Positions 1 through 12,907 of a stretch of DNA of 64,000 nt are shown here, one piece after another; position 1 is the first letter of the stretch; the number at the start of each line of letters is the position of its first letter. The stretch comes from Tetrahymena elliotti 4EA. Lineage: Eukaryota; Ciliophora; Oligohymenophorea; Hymenostomatida; Tetrahymenidae. The position numbers were made by a program, and so were the translations under genes. Location: contig AFXF02001633.1 of assembly GCA_000231825.2 (NCBI GenBank), positions 62,001-126,000 of the forward strand. Direction: 5' to 3'. The notes below the pieces were generated by a model. The model was not told the origin of the DNA and did no database searches. It saw only the letters and a list, made by a program, of their open reading frames with translations.

Positions 1-347
1 AAAATATTATTGACTCATTTTAAAAATAAATAATTTTAAAACATAAAAGGCAATCTATTTTATAAAATAAATTATAAAATGTGTCTTTGGAGAATATAAC
101 TTTTGTATTTATTTAAATCAATAATCTGATCATAAATTTAAGCTCATCTTAAAAAAGATTTTAAAAATTTATTAAAAAATGATAGAAATATTAAAAATAA
201 TATTAAGTGAAACAAAATCTAAACAACTTAAAAACTGACATTATTTTTTAATTTAATTTTAAAAGTTTCATATGTAAGTAAATAAATACATACTACTGAT
301 TTACAATTTAAATTATAAAAATTTTGATAAAAAAATCAAAATAATTT

Positions 348-3300
348 TCACTCTTTTTGGTCTTAATAGTCTGATATAATTTCTTATATTTGTTTTTTGT
401 ATTCACTTTCTGAATTAAAATATTTATTAATTTTAACATTTCGTTCTTATTACTCTTCACCACTCTCTTTATTTTAGTCTTTGTTTGCTATGCTTTAATT
501 ATCATGTTGATATGAGAGCTAGTCATTAGATTTCAAGTCACCCATGGTGCAATTGTATTCTGTATTTTCATTATTACTAGCTGCAGTACCTATCTAAAAC
601 TCCTCTGTCCTATTTGTTATTAAATTATTAGAAGATATATTCTAAATATTACTAAGTTTTAAATCATTAATTTTAAACTTTGGAGATATTCGTTGATTAT
701 TAGAGGTATTTAAATTTGTATTATTCATTTAATAACTGATTTCTGAATTTTTATTTTTAGAATTACTATCTTTTTTATTTTTGCCAAATAGGCTATTAGT
801 ATTTTTGTTGCTACTTTAGTTAGTATTTATAAATTTAGATCTCGAGGAATGGGATGTATAAGATTTGATGTTTCTCATATCAAGAATGTTTTCAGAGTTT
901 TAAGATTTTTCTTAATATTTTTTATTTAGATACTTTGGATAGCTAATTTAGAACTTAGTTTAACTCTTCTAACTCAAATATGGACTGATCATGGCTTTTA
1001 TTGAAGACGAACTTTATATTTTATTTATTTCTTTTATTGTATGTAGACGGTTTGTTGAATTTTAAGTTGTGTTAGGTCTATGTGTTGGTAGAGAGTTTAA
1101 AGAATATTCAGTTGAATCTGATTAATTGCTTGGGAAATTTGTAAAATTATTCTGTTATACATTTCCTTTAATTGGTGGGTTTCTATACTTAAAATAGTTC
1201 TAATAGCTAGAAGTTTTATTTGAGCTTACAAATTTTTAAGAGGATTTTTCCAGATTAATCACTTAAGAGGAGTTGTGTGACCTATCAGTTAAGTTATCGT
1301 TTATTGAATGTTTTGAGTTATTAATTTATCTATTTTAACTAGGTTATTTTTTCTCTGATTCTTATTATTACTTAGCTTAATCTCCTGAAGTAAAATCTAA
1401 TTTATCATGATTATCTGTGTTTTTTTACAGATTAATTTATTGACTTTCAATTTTATAGTCAGAGAATTCATTTTTATTTCTTTTATCATACTCACTAACA
1501 TAAATATCTAATACCTACTCTTTCTATTTAATAAAGCTGTCATCAATTGTAGTTGAGGTGTATTTTGAATTTTGATTATGAAAATTCTTACTTTTATCTC
1601 TTTAACTCATGAATGGTGTCTCTAATTTTTAATTGCTGGATGAAGTTGGAGAAGAAATTGAATAATAATTTTTGGAGTTATTTCTTGATTTCAGGCCTTT
1701 TTATGCAAGGTTAATTAGGAGTTCAAATCTTTTTTGATTTTTTTATGCACTATTATCTATTGATGAAAACATTTAATTTGTTTGAGGTCTAGCAGAACTA
1801 ACCGAAGAATGGCTTATATCCTTTTGCTTTTTGGTTCTCGAAGACAATATTTGATGATCTTTAAGCAAATCTATTTATTTTTCACTATCAGAATCTTTAT
1901 CTTGATTGTTAATTTAATTTGAATTTTATCTTGAAAAAATTTTATTCAAATTCTCTTCTGAATGTCTCCTCATATCATTATTTCTTGAAAGGAAATTATT
2001 TTACATTAAAGTAGAGTTTTTCATGGATACATTTGATTTGGTTTTTGGTTATTATAAATCATCGTTTCTTTAGAGTATTTCTAGTCTTTAATGATAAATA
2101 CTTGGATTTAAATGCTTAGCATAATCATATTCTAGAGCTAATTCTAAATTCTTTTCCAGAGCTATCTTGTGCATTTTAGGGGTAAAAAGTTAACTACCTT
2201 TTTAGGCTATGTTGCGTTTTATTTCCAAGACATTTTCATTCGGTAATAGAGGAGCCCCTGAAATAACCTAATTTTAAGTATAATAGTAGTAGCAATTGTG
2301 GCACATTTTAATATACAAATTATCAAAATATCCTTTCTCTTTAAACTAAACATAACTCTCCTTTGTCATTTTTGGATATATCTTAGCTAGAAGAGGATGG
2401 GGAGGAGCCTAGTTTGAGCCAACATATAATTTAGTTTCATCAAAATCAAAATTTTCACCTGAATTCATATATTCCATCATTTATTAATTCGTTAGTTAAA
2501 CCTCAACCTAGGTTTTTTTATTTATATTCTTTTAGATAACTTTTTGTTATTTTTCAACATCGATCATCATTCCATCTTCTAAATAATGAGGTTTTAAGAT
2601 ATTTTAATCTTTAGTAAAATTTTCAAATCTCAATAAAAAGCTAAAAGGAATTTCCATCATATCCTCCATTTAATATTTCCCATCACAGCTTAAGCATTCT
2701 AAATTAGTTTCCATCCTCATAGGTCTATAAGTAGAAATAGAATAAGTATTTTTGATATTCTCTGGCTTCTAAAAATTACTTTCAATTACCAATGGAGTAT
2801 TATTAAAAATATATTTATCAGGATCATTTTCTCTTCTTTTAACAATATTTTTTATCTCATCCTTCAAGCGAAGACTTGTACAATATTAAAAATATAATTT
2901 ATTATCATGATCTGCCTTGAAATAAAGAGTCATTCTATTTATCATAGTTCTTTCATAAGTAACGTGAGCTATACGTTTTACAATAAATTCACATAATTTT
3001 CTAATTTCTCCAGATATTTATTTTCCTTTTAAGCAAACAGCCTTAGATAATATCTCAGGACCTTCAAATGTGACAGATCTCTCATATGAATCATATTGAG
3101 TGTCATTTAATTTTTTATTATTAACCCTCTTGTTAAAAACGCATGTGCTGGGAGACCATATAGCTTAAACATTATTATTATATTCTCCATATGGGCTAAT
3201 AAATTTCTATAAAATTAAAGATTCATCTAAATTCAAGTAATTTAAATCCTCAAATAAAAATTTATGCAAATCTTCTACTGTCAAATATCTAATCATAACT

Positions 3301-3775
3301 TTTTCATCCTCGTGAGCCATCATAAGGTGAGATTACTAAGCCTTCTATTATATTTTTGTAAGTTTTTCTCCCTTTTGTTCTCCTTTGATTACCTAAGCTA
3401 CTATTCCTGATTTTACATCTCTTTTAGTAAAAGACTCAAATATTGCCTCAGGAAGCAAGTGATTTACTTTTTTTTTCAAAACCTAATCATTGCTTCCTGT
3501 AAAAAACCAATTAGAAATCTATCTACCATTAATTATAATAGTGTCAGGTATTCTAACAGGAAATTTAGATTCCTATGCTCAACAAAAAAATATAAAATCA
3601 ATAAAATGGTTTCAAATACAAATAAATTCAAAATCTCAAAAAAGTTGAAATACTTGAAATAAAAAGAACTAATATCAAATAGCGATCTAAAGAAAAATTG
3701 TACCTGTAGACCAGAATCTTTAATCCAGAGAAGGTAATAAATGTTATACACTACAGAATTAGTGTTACTTATCAT
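348..3775 (-). CDS. Large conserved protein of unknown function, Asn/Ser/Gln-rich C-terminal half
   Basis: With TAA/TAG read as Gln this gives a 1098-residue protein in two exons: 3704-3775 and 348-3572. They are separated by a 131-nt GT-AG intron (3573-3703) that keeps phase 0. The ATG at 3775 is preceded by A-rich leader and followed by a plausible globular start (MISNTNSVVYNIYYLLWIKD). The first roughly 480 residues look like a folded domain of normal composition, with stretches such as VQAIWSPSTCVFNKRVN, SYERSVTFEGPEIL and RMTLYFKADHDNKLYF. From about residue 550 on the chain becomes low-complexity, rich in Ser, Asn, Gln and Lys, typical of disordered ciliate tails. The stop is TGA at 348-350. 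I do not recognise the family and see no membrane segment or signal peptide. It is divergent from the next gene, about 620 bp away. Confidence 0.85.
3573..3703 (-). other. Intron 1 of the 348-3775 gene
   Basis: The donor is GTACAA after codon CAG and the acceptor is CATAG before GAA. Without removal the coding frame meets TGA near 3593. Splicing joins two phase-0 exons cleanly. Confidence 0.75.
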
Positions 3776-4392
3776 TTAATTTATGAATAACTAAAAATTG
3801 TCTGTTTTATTTATTTAACTCTACTAATAGTAAATAATATTTTGCTTTTGATTTCTTCTAATCACAATTAAATATTATGCTGAATTAGTTACTTTATATA
3901 TATTTTGAGCCAGTTTAAATTATTATTTATCATCCCATCCTTATATATCTATCAATTTTTTTCTGTTAGTAATACTTCTTTAGTTATTTTATTAAATTTT
4001 TGTTGTATATCAATGGTAAAATCTTATTTTGGTTTACAAAAAAATATGAAATAAGAGTATAAGATTATTTTTAAGTAAAATTATTTTTGATCATTTTGAT
4101 TTTATTAATGCTTTTATACATTTATTCTTGAACTCATAATATTAATAATACTGATGACTATTTCATATTTTTTTAATTAATACTAATTAATTGTTTGATT
4201 AAAATTTAATCATTTTTTTTTGGTGAATACTAATATCCATCTACTATGAAGTTGTTATTTTTTGATAAGATTTTTTGAATTATTAATGTTAATAATAAAA
4301 TCAAATTCAAAAATTTTTAATCTATAATTTTTTAAGTAATAAATTTTAAACAAGATCTTTCTCAAATAGCTGAACATAAATTTAGCAAATAA
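3776..4392. other. Intergenic, divergent promoter region
   Basis: AT-rich spacer between two divergently transcribed genes. Both promoters presumably lie here, but no individual element can be named. Confidence 0.5.
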
Positions 4393-6507
4393 ATGGATAA
4401 AAACAAATACGAGTTTCTAAATTCCCTTCTTGATAAGGAAATTGAGATTGCAAAAAACAGATCTCTTTCATTTACAGATTCTAGGAACTCATTTTTGACT
4501 AACGTTTAAAAATCTAATCTTAGTACAAGTTAAAATAACTAAGAATAATCATAGTAAAAACAAGATTAGCTCCAAAATTTTAATATTTAAAATGAAACAC
4601 TAGATAATAGCACTACAAATAACTCATATATGATAAATAATGCTAGTAATAATAAAAGTTTTAATGAAATAAGTTATGAAGAAAATAAAAAGTAATATGA
4701 AAAGCAAAGGAGATCTACTGATTTTATTTCATAAATCCCTTTGCAATAAAAAATTGATTAGAAGGCTCAAATTTATTAAAATAACTTGTTTGAGACCTAT
4801 TCTAATCAAGATATTTAAGGTCAAGCATAATTAACTAAATAAGAGCTTAGCTCTTCAAATAATAGGAATAGCTTTAGATAAAATAACAATATTAATAACA
4901 GTAATTTAGGAAATGATAGCTCATAGATTAGCAATAGTAAATATTATATTAAGCATACTCCAGAAAATTATAAGGATAAGCAATATGCTGGAGAAAGTTC
5001 TTCTAAAAATTAATTAGAAAATAGCATTGCAAATTATTCAAAGAATAATAGAGTAGCACTTTAGAATAGTATAAATTAAAGTGGTGAATTTAGCCCATTT
5101 CAAAATAGTAAAAATAATAGAAGCTCTTAATAATCTCCAGATGTAGCTTAATATAGTCAATAGTAAATGAATGATATGCCAAAGCTAAATAATCCTATTG
5201 CAGCTTAAGCTTTTTATTAATTAGATAGCATGAAAAGATAAATAAATAGTAATTCCCATTCTCCTAACTAAGGAAAATAATAATTAACTTAAAATAACAA
5301 CTCTTCTTTTTCAAACATAAATTAATAAAAATTATCATATTAAAACTACTAAGATTATAAACAAAATTCATCATTTGATACAAATTATGGGAGATCTCAT
5401 TTGGAATCGTATTCAATAAACCAATAATATGACTCGAATACTTTCCCATCTGAAGAAAAAAGAAAACAATTTTAAAAAGAATTTGAGAGTATTTAAAATA
5501 AAATACAAGCTCTTGAAGATAAATTAAAAATAACAGAAACTAAAAACCAATAACTTGGAGGTCTATCTTAAGAAAACAATTCAATAGTTTCTTAGTAAAA
5601 TGAAGCAAATTAATTCCAAGAGAGTGGTGAGTACCCGTCATCCTAGAATAAAGAAAAATCTGATATATCTATTTTTACTAACCCTGCAATTAAATAAACT
5701 TAAATGAATAATTCTATTTACAATAATTAAATATCTCCTAGGTTTAATATTTAAGATTCTATATTCTTTTAGTAATAAGAAAAATCAACAAAAGATAAAT
5801 CCCTCAGCAATGAGAAATAACTGTAAAATAATTAAAATTAAGTGCAAAAATCAAGCTCTGGAAAAAAGAAAAGATCAAAAATTGCTACAAGGAGAAGTGA
5901 AACAAACAGTGATAATGATAATGAATCTGGTTTAAAGCCTAAAAATCTTAATGAAACAATTGAAAGTAGTAAAAAGTACATTAAATAGCTTGAAGTTTAA
6001 ATTTTAAATGATTCTAAAGATTTTAAAGAAGAAACAACTTAAAAATCGAAGTAAATCAGATTCAAAACTCCTAGCAGAAAGAATAACTCGTAATTGCCGC
6101 CTTTTTCATATAATATATTGCCTTCCTCAACTTAAAATGGGAATAAGCAATAAACTTCTCCATTCTAAAATAAGGAAGAAAAAAACCTGTATTCAGAAGA
6201 GATTAAAGCTTTGTAAAAAGAATTCTAAATGTGGGAATAAAGAAGAGATAAATAAAGGCAATAGCTTTAACATATGCAAGAAAATAATAAAAGAAATAAT
6301 AGTAAACTGTAAAAACTAAAAAAATAAGCTAATAAATTAATAAAACTTAAAAAAGAATAAGACTTGCATATGAGTGAGTATGATTAATGTTATCTCAATT
6401 TTGAAAAATGTGAGCTAATACGTTAAAAATAAAAAGTACTTATTTCATGCCTAAAAGATGAACTTAAACTCCTTTAAAAAAAAAATTATTCTTAAAATTA
6501 TAATTGA
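4393..6507 (+). CDS. Gln/Asn/Ser-rich protein with short coiled coils, function unknown
   Basis: A single uninterrupted frame from ATG 4393 to TGA 6505-6507 encodes 704 residues when TAA and TAG are Gln. More than a hundred in-frame TAA/TAG codons are present, so the frame is invisible in the standard code. Residues 1-350 are dominated by Asn, Ser and Gln. Around residue 355-400 and again at about 600-690 there are Lys/Glu/Leu-rich stretches that look like coiled coil (for example EEIKALQKEFQMWEQRRDKQ). A basic segment near residue 495 (KKRSKIATRR) could be a nuclear localisation signal, which is inference only. No family recognised. Low-complexity ciliate proteins of this type are common and usually species-specific. 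Confidence 0.85.
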
Positions 6508-7269
6508 TCAATTAAAAAGTAAAAAAATAAAAATTAATAAATAAAATTTTCCAATTAACTCAATAAAAATCCAAGAGTTTTTAATTTATTAAAAAGACAT
6601 TTATTTCTCTATATAATATGTATACATCTTTTAAATTTTATTCTTAAAATCTAAACTGTTCTTATTTTTTGTGATGTTTCAACTAATTTAAAATTAAATA
6701 ATTTTAATTTTTTCTTATTATTATTAGAAATTGATTAAAAAATTTAGTTTTCAAAAATTTCAATAATTAAAATCATATAATTGTAATCAAACAAAAATAA
6801 CTAAAATTTTTAATGCTTGATAATTAATTAAATAAATTTTAAATTTTAATTAAATAAATTTTAAATTTTAATTATTTTGCAAAAGAATTAAAAAATTTAG
6901 GAATCGATTTTAATTAAATATTAGTTGAGATTTATACAAATTTTTCAAATAAATATAAAATATAATTATGATAATATCATTTTATTAATAAAAAATAAGT
7001 TGTGTTTTCATTTCACTGATTATTTATATTCATTTCAATAGTTTAATGATAATTTAACTATTCCTTTTGCTTTTATTAGTTTATATCTTAATCTTTATGA
7101 ATTCATTTACTAAAAACTATTAAACCTTTTAAAAAATTATCAAAATAAATATTGAACAAAGAAATTTTTAAAAGATTGAGAAAAAAATAAAAATTTGATT
7201 AAACCTAAAAACAACTAATTAAAATCAATCAAACTAAATTAGAGAGAAATTAAAATCTTTGTTTATTTA
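6508..7269. other. Intergenic AT-rich DNA with a short tandem duplication
   Basis: No coding frame is seen. At about 6827-6872 a 22-bp AT-rich unit (TTAAATAAATTTTAAATTTTAA-like) is repeated twice. Nothing else is recognised. Confidence 0.4.
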
Positions 7270-9660
7270 AAAATGTTTAAATAATATTAAGGCAGTATTT
7301 TTACTTGAGGTAAAGATCCAAAGTTGAGAACTTAAGGCATTTTGCTAAATTAGATCCTAATTGGTGTGCCCCTATTTAACGAATATCGTTCCACCTTTTA
7401 AAAATTATAAAAATAAATACTAAATAAAGAAATATTTAAAAGAAATATAAAAATTAGAAAAATAAAAATAAGTTTGAGTTTATTCAAAATGCATCATTTA
7501 TTTTGAAGTACTATTTTTTACTCTAGATCAAGAATTAAAGATTAGAGATTAGAGCATTTTATTAATTCAAATCCTAATCCTTATGCACTCTTTTAACCTA
7601 GATAATTCCACCTTTTAAAAAAGTATAAAAATAAAGAAAAGAAATATTAAAAAGAATCAGAAAAAATAAGAATTTTAAATTAAATCTCAAAAAAGAAATA
7701 AAAATTAATGAACTAAACAAATATCTAATAAACCAGCCAAAATTAGTAAACAAAAAATCCATAATTAATATTAAAGCACTATTTTTACTTGAGATCAAGA
7801 TTCAAAGTTTAGAGCTTAGAGCTTTTTGCCAGCTCAGATCCTAACCTTTAGGAGCTTATTTCACCAATATTATTTTTAAACACTATTTTTACAAGAGTTG
7901 AAGAGTCAAAGTTTAGAGATTAGAACATTCTGCTAATCCAGATCCTAATCCTTGCGAGTCCAATTCACCAATATTATTTTTACTTTTAAGAAACTTTAAA
8001 TAACTAATAAAAGAAAAACGTTAAATCTGAAAAAAAATAAAAAGAAATGAGTCAAATAAGTATCATCAAGTTAACCAACGTAAATTAATCAATCACTCAT
8101 AAATTAAAATCTTTATTTATATATTTATTTAAAAATACATAAATTAATATTTAAATACTATTTTACACAAGATTAAGAGTCAAAGTTTAGAGATTAGAGC
8201 ACTTCGTTAATTTAGATCCTAATCCTGTTGCTCCATTTGGGCCAATTTAATTTTCCCTTTAAAAGTAAAAAAAAGAAGTATTTAAAATTAGAATAAAATC
8301 AATAAATAGCAAATAATATTTAATATGCTAAAAAAAAAAATCAAGTAAACAAACAAAATTTATTCATATGCTCAATAATTCTAGTCTTTATTTATTCAAA
8401 ATGCATAAGTCATATTGAAATATTATTTGTACTTGAGGTAAAGAGTCAAAGTTTAGAGATTAGAGCATTTTGCTAACTCTGACTCTAATCATTAAGCTCC
8501 AATTTCACCAATATTATTTTCCCTTTTAAAAAATTAAAAATTTAAACCTTAAAATAACATGTAAAAACTAATACACTAAATTAATATCAAGTAAGCCAAC
8601 TCAAATTTGTCAGTCAGTTACTCATAAATTAAAGTATTTATTTATTATAAAATTCTTAATTAATACTGAAAAATTATTGAGCTAAAGAGTCAAAGTTTTG
8701 AGATTAGGGCATGCAGCTAAGCCAGATCCTAGTCTTTAAGCTCCAACACAGCCAATATTATTGTTACTTTAAAAAAAATTAGAAAAAAAAAGATGTAATT
8801 AAAGAAATATTTAAAATAATGAGAAATAAATAAATAATTTTATTAAAAGCGACATTTTGAAGAGCTCTAGCTTATTATAGTGTTGATGAATTTTACTGAA
8901 TTCTGCCAGTTAAATTGTTTAAATCACTTAAGCTTAAAGGATTGCTTAAAAGAACATAGAAAAATTAATAAGCCTAACAAATATTTAGTAAACCAACTCT
9001 AATAGGTCAGTTGCTCATAAATAAAAATCTGATTTATTCAAAAATCATAGTTAATAATAAAAATTTTTCTAGAGCTAAAGAGCCAAAGTTTAAAGATTAA
9101 AGCATGCTGCTAACCAGATACTAATCCTTCAGCACCAATCTAGCCTATTCGATTGTTTCTTTAAAAAATTATTTCAAGAAATGTTGAATAAAGATATATT
9201 TTAAAGATTAAAAAAAAATAAAAATTTGAATTAAATCTGGGGGGAAAAAAGTTAATAATTAGCCAAACCCAAATCAAGTCAGTTGCTTAGTAGCTTTTAA
9301 ATTAAATTTTTTTATTAAAAAATGCATAAGTAATATTGAAGCACTATTCTACTTAAGCTAAAGAGTCAAAGTTTAGACACAAGAGCCATTTTGCTAAACA
9401 GATCCTAATCCTAATCCTTTTGTGTCACCTTAGTCAATATTATTTTCTCTTTCAGTATAAAAAAATTTGAATAAAGAAATATTCAAAAGAATTTGAAAAA
9501 AATAAAATTAAACAACAAATAAAAAACAATAATTCTAACAAATATCAAGTAAATCAACCTAAATTAGTTGAAATACGTATAATTAATATTGAAATTCTGA
9601 AACTCTATCTTTACCTTAGCTTAAATAAAAGCCAAAGTTAGAAAATATGTTATTTTAAAT
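7270..9660. repeat. Degenerate tandem array of about 270-bp units with a tRNA-like core
   Basis: About nine diverged copies of one unit follow each other, with a tenth broken one. Core starts lie near 7307, 7524, 7790, 7893, 8170, 8433, 8680, 9072, 9354 and 9612, so spacing is mostly 217-282 bp, with one short (103) and one long (392) interval. Each core reads approximately AAAGAGTCAAAGTTTAGAG then ATTAGAGCATTTTGCTAATC then CAGATCCTAATCC, followed by a CACCAATATTATTTT box and an A-rich spacer. A second shared block (AAGTAAACCAACTC-like, then GTCAGTTACTCATAAATTAA-like) sits between cores. The copies differ by many substitutions, so the array is old. No protein frame is conserved. The core resembles a truncated tRNA (see findings). 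Confidence 0.8.
8433..8490 (+). repeat. Best-preserved tRNA-like core of the 270-bp repeat
   Basis: This copy holds GAGTCAAAGTTTAGAGATTA, then GAGCATTTTGCTAACTCTG, then ACTCTAATCATT. The stretch TTAGAGCATTTTGCTAA resembles the D-arm to anticodon-arm part of eukaryotic tRNAs. In sister copies GATCCTAATCC matches 8 of 11 positions of a B-box (GGTTCGAATCC). No complete cloverleaf can be drawn. Confidence 0.35.
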
Positions 9661-10016
9661 ACAATTAAATAATTTTACTTGAAACTAATATGAAGATTTA
9701 AGTATGAAGTTAAATTAGAGATAAGTAACTTTAAATAAATAAGTAAAATAATATTATTAGAAATCTATAATATTTGAAGTACATCACTTAACTTAGGTCT
9801 GTAAAATGTTTTATATTCTAAAGAAGCATTTATTTATTTTTTTAAAATGTGTTTATCAGAATTAATATGAAAAATTTGATTACTTTTTCAAACTAAATTT
9901 TTTAAATCAAAAATAAATTGAATTAATAAGGATATTTTCTAATAAAATTTAGGTAATATTAAAATAAAAACTAAAGCAAATAAGGTGTAATTATTTAGAG
10001 AAATTTCAATTAAATT
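9661..10016. other. Intergenic AT-rich DNA
   Basis: Spacer between the repeat array and a small open frame. Nothing recognisable is seen. Confidence 0.5.
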
Positions 10017-10319
10017 ATGTTGATTGATGTAAACGTTTTTAATAGATTTGATCATGAAACTCCTCTTGAAAAAATTTCAAGCACTTTTACAAATTAATTA
10101 TAGAAGGTTAAATTCATTTTGGGGTTTAGCAAAATAATTATAATATCTCAAACTTAGCTATTAATGAACTCAGTTATAACTTGTAAAGATTTTTCTACTG
10201 CTGTAACAGGAAGCTCTAGGACTGAATAATTATGTGAATCAGTAAAGACTGTTTAATTTTACATAAGATTACTCCAGAAATTGAAAAAAGAAGGAATTAA
10301 ATACTCTCTAAAACACTGA
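10017..10319 (+). CDS. Small protein of unknown function (possible gene)
   Basis: An open frame from ATG 10017 to TGA 10317-10319 encodes 100 residues starting MLIDVNVFNRFDHETPLEKI. It contains in-frame TAA/TAG codons read as Gln, and its composition (balanced Thr, Ser, Glu, Lys, Leu) differs from the flanking noncoding DNA. A segment at 10107-10157 starts GTTAAA, ends CTTAG, is 51 nt long (a multiple of three) and sits in phase 0. It could be an intron, which would leave an 83-residue protein ending CESVKTVQFYIRLLQKLKKE then GIKYSLKH. Both forms stay in frame. No family recognised. It could also be a chance frame, since TGA is rare in this DNA. Confidence 0.45.
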
Positions 10320-10874
10320 CTAAGCAATTAACTTGGAAGATTTTACACCTTTTCCTCCAATAAGAAGTTAAATTTAACTATAAATAAAGTCAACATAAAA
10401 AAATCTATATTAATTCATTTAGTTTTTAATGTTTTATTTTTTTTCATAAAAATGATACCAACACATAAACTTTATCAATTGTTAAATATTTTTTAATAAA
10501 ATTGTATTTTTAATTTTCATTTTTTATTTGTTTCCGAATTTTAATAAATTTTTTAAAATCATAAATGTTTGATAGAGTTTTTATACTTTGATTAATTTTT
10601 ATGGAATAGATTTTATGAAGCATTTTATTTACTTATCACAAATTTGTAAATTTTATAAATATTTGTTTAATTTATTGAAAATTGAATGAGAGGTATTTAA
10701 TTACTGTTTTTTTGAGGGCTGTTTTTTTTAAAGATTAATTGTTTAAAAACATTTAGTTGAAAATAAAGCTATTTATTTACTTTAAGTTCTTATATTTTAA
10801 CTTTAAATTGACAAAATAAAGTATAAAAAAAACAACATTATTTATTTACTTAATTTTTAATATTCATCAAAATT
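10320..10874. other. Intergenic AT-rich DNA
   Basis: Spacer between convergent genes. No frame or repeat is seen. Confidence 0.5.
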
Positions 10875-12907
10875 TCACACATATGTTGGTTAAAAAAATA
10901 TTTTTGATTTAAATTTTGTAAAGTCTTCACAACTTGCTTACATCTTAAATAGGAATTTCTTTATGATTTTTGTAGATTGGAGCTTTTGATATTAATTTTA
11001 ATAAAACTGATTAAATAAAAAATACAATTTTTTTTCAAACTTACCTGTTGGCAAAAACCAGCACCATAAATTATCACCAAAAGCTTGTTTAAAGTTTTAT
11101 TTGAAGCCAATACTATATTTCTAATATAAAATAAAATATTTTCCAATTTAATATCAGAAAAGTGTGTTAAGTTTACTCCCTAATCTCTTTTTTTTTCACA
11201 GTATTCTATAGTAGTTACATTTTGACTGGAAATTCTTTTTTAAGTTAAATTTAATATTTACTTTTCATTAAAAAATTTACTAGAAATGATAGAAGCCAAA
11301 AAAGATAAACAATGTTTCCATAACTAACCCAAAGAAAAAGAAAAATGAAATTAGAAAGTCCATAAACAAAGTTGCATTTTAATCATAGATTTATTATATG
11401 TATCTTCCAGTATAAGTAAAGCACATAACACCAAGAATTATAACTTAATGAATTTGAAAAAAAATTACAATAATATTTATTAATAAATTAACTTACTTGA
11501 GTAAAAAATCACTAGCAAAAAGTATTTGTAATTTTTAAACCCTATACAAGTATTAAGCCACTAGCAATGATGATCCATCTTTGAAATACATTATCTACAT
11601 TAACTACAATGGTGAGTTCTTGGTGGTTTAAAGTTTCTATTAATTTATATTTTAGTAAATAATATATTCAAAATATGGTATAAGATAGTTACTCGCATTT
11701 CTTACAAAATCTTATTCCTTTTTATTCAAGATCTTCTATAATCATGTTAAACATTCTGATTTCTTCAAGTTAAGCCCTTTCATCTCTGTCATAAATCGAA
11801 TCAGCTTTCTCAATATCAGTTTATTTATTAAGTTGATTTTTCTACACGTTATGTTCATAAGCATAATCAACACTAACACAGCTTGATGACTACTTTCTTT
11901 GATTGAATCTGTCATCAAATTAATCTCTTGCAAATGTTAGATTTTATTCTTGATTTAATTGTTAAAGTAAGTATTTATTTTCATCAATATCCTCTTAGTT
12001 TATTGAGTAGTTCATCTTTTGATTTTCTAATTGGCCTGGGCAGGATGTATTGTTACCAAGCTATAAATCATCTGCTTAATAAAAGATAATAGGTTCGGTA
12101 TTTGAGGAGCTATAATTAAATTATAAATGCTTCTTGAACTCTTCTTCATCATCTTCTTCATCTTCAGAATTATCAGTAAAGACATAAATCTCGTGATTTG
12201 GCTGATTCTGAATACATGAAGTTTACTCTATATATTTTAAATATTTATATATTAATTATAATTTATTTAGAATATTAAATTACTATCTTGCTTTTGGCAG
12301 ACAGCTTATTCATTCTAATTTAGCCTGATCTTTTCTTTAAAAATTTTTTCTTAGTACACCTTTTCATCTATGTATTTCTGAATATTGATAATCCACTCCT
12401 ATAAATTAAAGAAAATTAGATTCATATTAAGCTTTAAGTTAGTGTTTTGATACTTTTGAGACGTTTCCTGGATGGGTAGAAGTAACTTTGTACAAAGAGA
12501 TAATAATTAAAGCTGATATAATGTTAATAATTAGCGCTAAAATAATGGCATATTGCTGATTGTTTGTAAGATAACCAGACAGTTACAATTTAGAAATTAT
12601 TGAGTCATTGTAGGAAGCAATTTATATCAAAGAAGAATGAAAACTGTTGAGCGCTTGAGTTTTCATCTAAGATTAGGACTTCATTTCTCCTTCAATCAAT
12701 GGATACAGATATGTCTATAATAATAAAGAAGATAATTTATGATGGTGAGAATTAAATGAAGACTATGTTTACTATAAAGTATGTGAAATAAAAAAAAATG
12801 AGCATAAGTATCATCAAAAATTTAGGCAAAAGAGAAGCTAAATAGTAAATGAATTCCTTTTTTACATTCACTTCATTTTACCTTATTTTTCCCTTTTATC
12901 TTTACAT
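10875..12907 (-). CDS. DHHC-type protein S-acyltransferase (palmitoyltransferase)
   Basis: Eight exons: 12773-12907, 12454-12714, 12284-12398, 11693-12227, 11497-11636, 11281-11443, 11045-11225 and 10875-10982. They encode about 545 residues and all intron phases match. The zinc-finger cysteine-rich domain (about residues 341-380) contains KPPRTHHCSQCRQC and MDHHCQWLNTCIGFKNYKYF. The active-site DHHC Cys is near residue 373. Hydrophobic segments before it (about 19-45 and 101-120) and after it (about 383-404 and 415-448) give the usual four-helix topology. A DPG-like motif (THPGN) follows helix 2 and a TTxE motif (TTIE, about 454-457) follows helix 4, as in the family. The enzyme attaches palmitate to protein cysteines at a cytosolic membrane face. 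An acidic linker (DEEDDEEE) lies between helix 2 and the zinc finger. The last exon acceptor is uncertain: 11007 is an alternative and keeps the frame. Confidence 0.9.
11226..12772 (-). other. Introns of the DHHC acyltransferase gene
   Basis: Seven introns are inferred: 12715-12772, 12399-12453, 12228-12283, 11637-11692, 11444-11496, 11226-11280 and 10983-11044. All are 53-62 nt, GT-AG and AT-rich. Several carry in-frame TGA if unspliced. The uniform size supports the set. The last intron extends beyond this feature's left edge. Confidence 0.75.

Noticed and set aside
8989..9003. Cbs-like TAAACCAACTCTAAT inside the repeat array
   Set aside because: It breaks the CC at positions 9-10 of the conserved core, and the same place varies freely between repeat units.
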